Assembly (NCBI GenBank): GCA_965197565.1
Contig: CBDANK010000002.1
Location: 1-64,000 of the forward strand
DNA from: G963667675 sp965197565
GTDB lineage: Bacteria > Chloroflexota > Dehalococcoidia > Lucifugimonadales > UBA3495
DNA length: 64,000 nt
Direction: 5' to 3'
A model generated the notes under the pieces. The model was not told the DNA's origin, made no database searches, and saw only the letters and a program-made list of their open reading frames with translations. Each line of letters opens with the position of its first letter. The stretch's first letter is position 1. A program made the translations under genes and the position numbers. This document shows, piece after piece, positions 63,823 through 64,000 of the stretch.

Positions 63823-64000
63823 AGGAATCTGTCCGCCCTTGTTCCGAGCCGGATTCTACCACAAGGCCGATAATTTTAACACAATTGGTTGCTTGCTCAG
63901 CTATGTCTACAATGTGCATTAGTATATACTGGGATCGGCGGCCCGGCAGCGAGACGGCCAGCCCAAGCAGCGGGCGGTTCCAGCCAATGGCGGCTGCCAC
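63788..64000 (-). other. Partial frame entering from the right edge
   Basis: An open frame runs in from the window edge on the minus strand and overlaps the start of rimI by 35 bp. Its first 25 residues (AAAIGWNRPLLGLAVSLPG) faintly recall the C-terminus of TsaB, the usual rimI neighbour, but the match is weak and may require a frameshift. I cannot assign it. Confidence 0.25.

Overview
The window is GC-rich (about 60% by eye) bacterial chromosome. It is dense with flavin, copper and amidohydrolase catabolic genes and carries a stand-alone MetE catalytic domain, LutABC, several MNT/HEPN-type toxin-antitoxin pairs and a GldG/DUF4340 exporter. This mix suggests an environmental Chloroflexota relative (Dehalococcoidia or SAR202-like). 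That is an inference from gene content; no rRNA or other marker gene is present to confirm it.

Left part (1-14.1 kb). After a VPS62-like membrane gene, a 54-bp copy of the 3' half of a CAT-anticodon tRNA (1294-1347) begins a 12.7-kb block that ends at the intact tRNA (14000-14074). The arrangement is that of a tRNA-targeted genomic island. Inside are a small membrane protein, one large restriction-methylase gene broken into three pieces, and an AT-richer DUF262/HEPN pair. The first break holds an inverted pair of near-identical IS630 copies plus a MITE; the second holds an IS21 element beside an IS110 element. The reading frame can be rejoined across both breaks to give a single protein of about 1,057 residues.

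Middle part (14.6-34.2 kb). A catabolic region encodes agmatinase, an acyl-CoA-dehydrogenase-fold monooxygenase, two amidohydrolases, a GMC oxidoreductase translationally coupled to an HpaB-type hydroxylase, a YfcE-type phosphoesterase, a TPQ copper amine oxidase, a luciferase-like monooxygenase, two zinc/NADPH dehydrogenases, an LsrF-type aldolase, an OsmC-rhodanese pair, a core-MetE methyltransferase and a BNR-repeat protein. The polyamine theme (agmatinase, copper amine oxidase, and AdoMet decarboxylase further right) is suggestive, but these genes are not one operon.

Right part (34.4-64 kb). A decayed IS5 element shares its terminal repeats with the MITE in the island. It is followed by an FAD amine oxidoreductase, LutABC, an MNT/HEPN pair, a truncated toxin with a YgiT antitoxin, glycerate kinase, tandem M20 hydrolases, a polyprenol-kinase-like gene with a terminator-like hairpin in its 5' end, a lipoprotein, cysteine desulfurase with a perfect 347-bp tandem duplication of its 3' end, an M50 protease, AdoMet decarboxylase, a four-gene ABC/GldG/DUF4340 cluster and CinA. 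A HicB-fusion/HEPN locus with a broken HEPN gene comes next. The last complete block is a tight operon coaE - MoxR-type AAA - Nudix - giant NorD-type VWA protein, followed by rimI.

No CRISPR array, rRNA or replication origin was seen.
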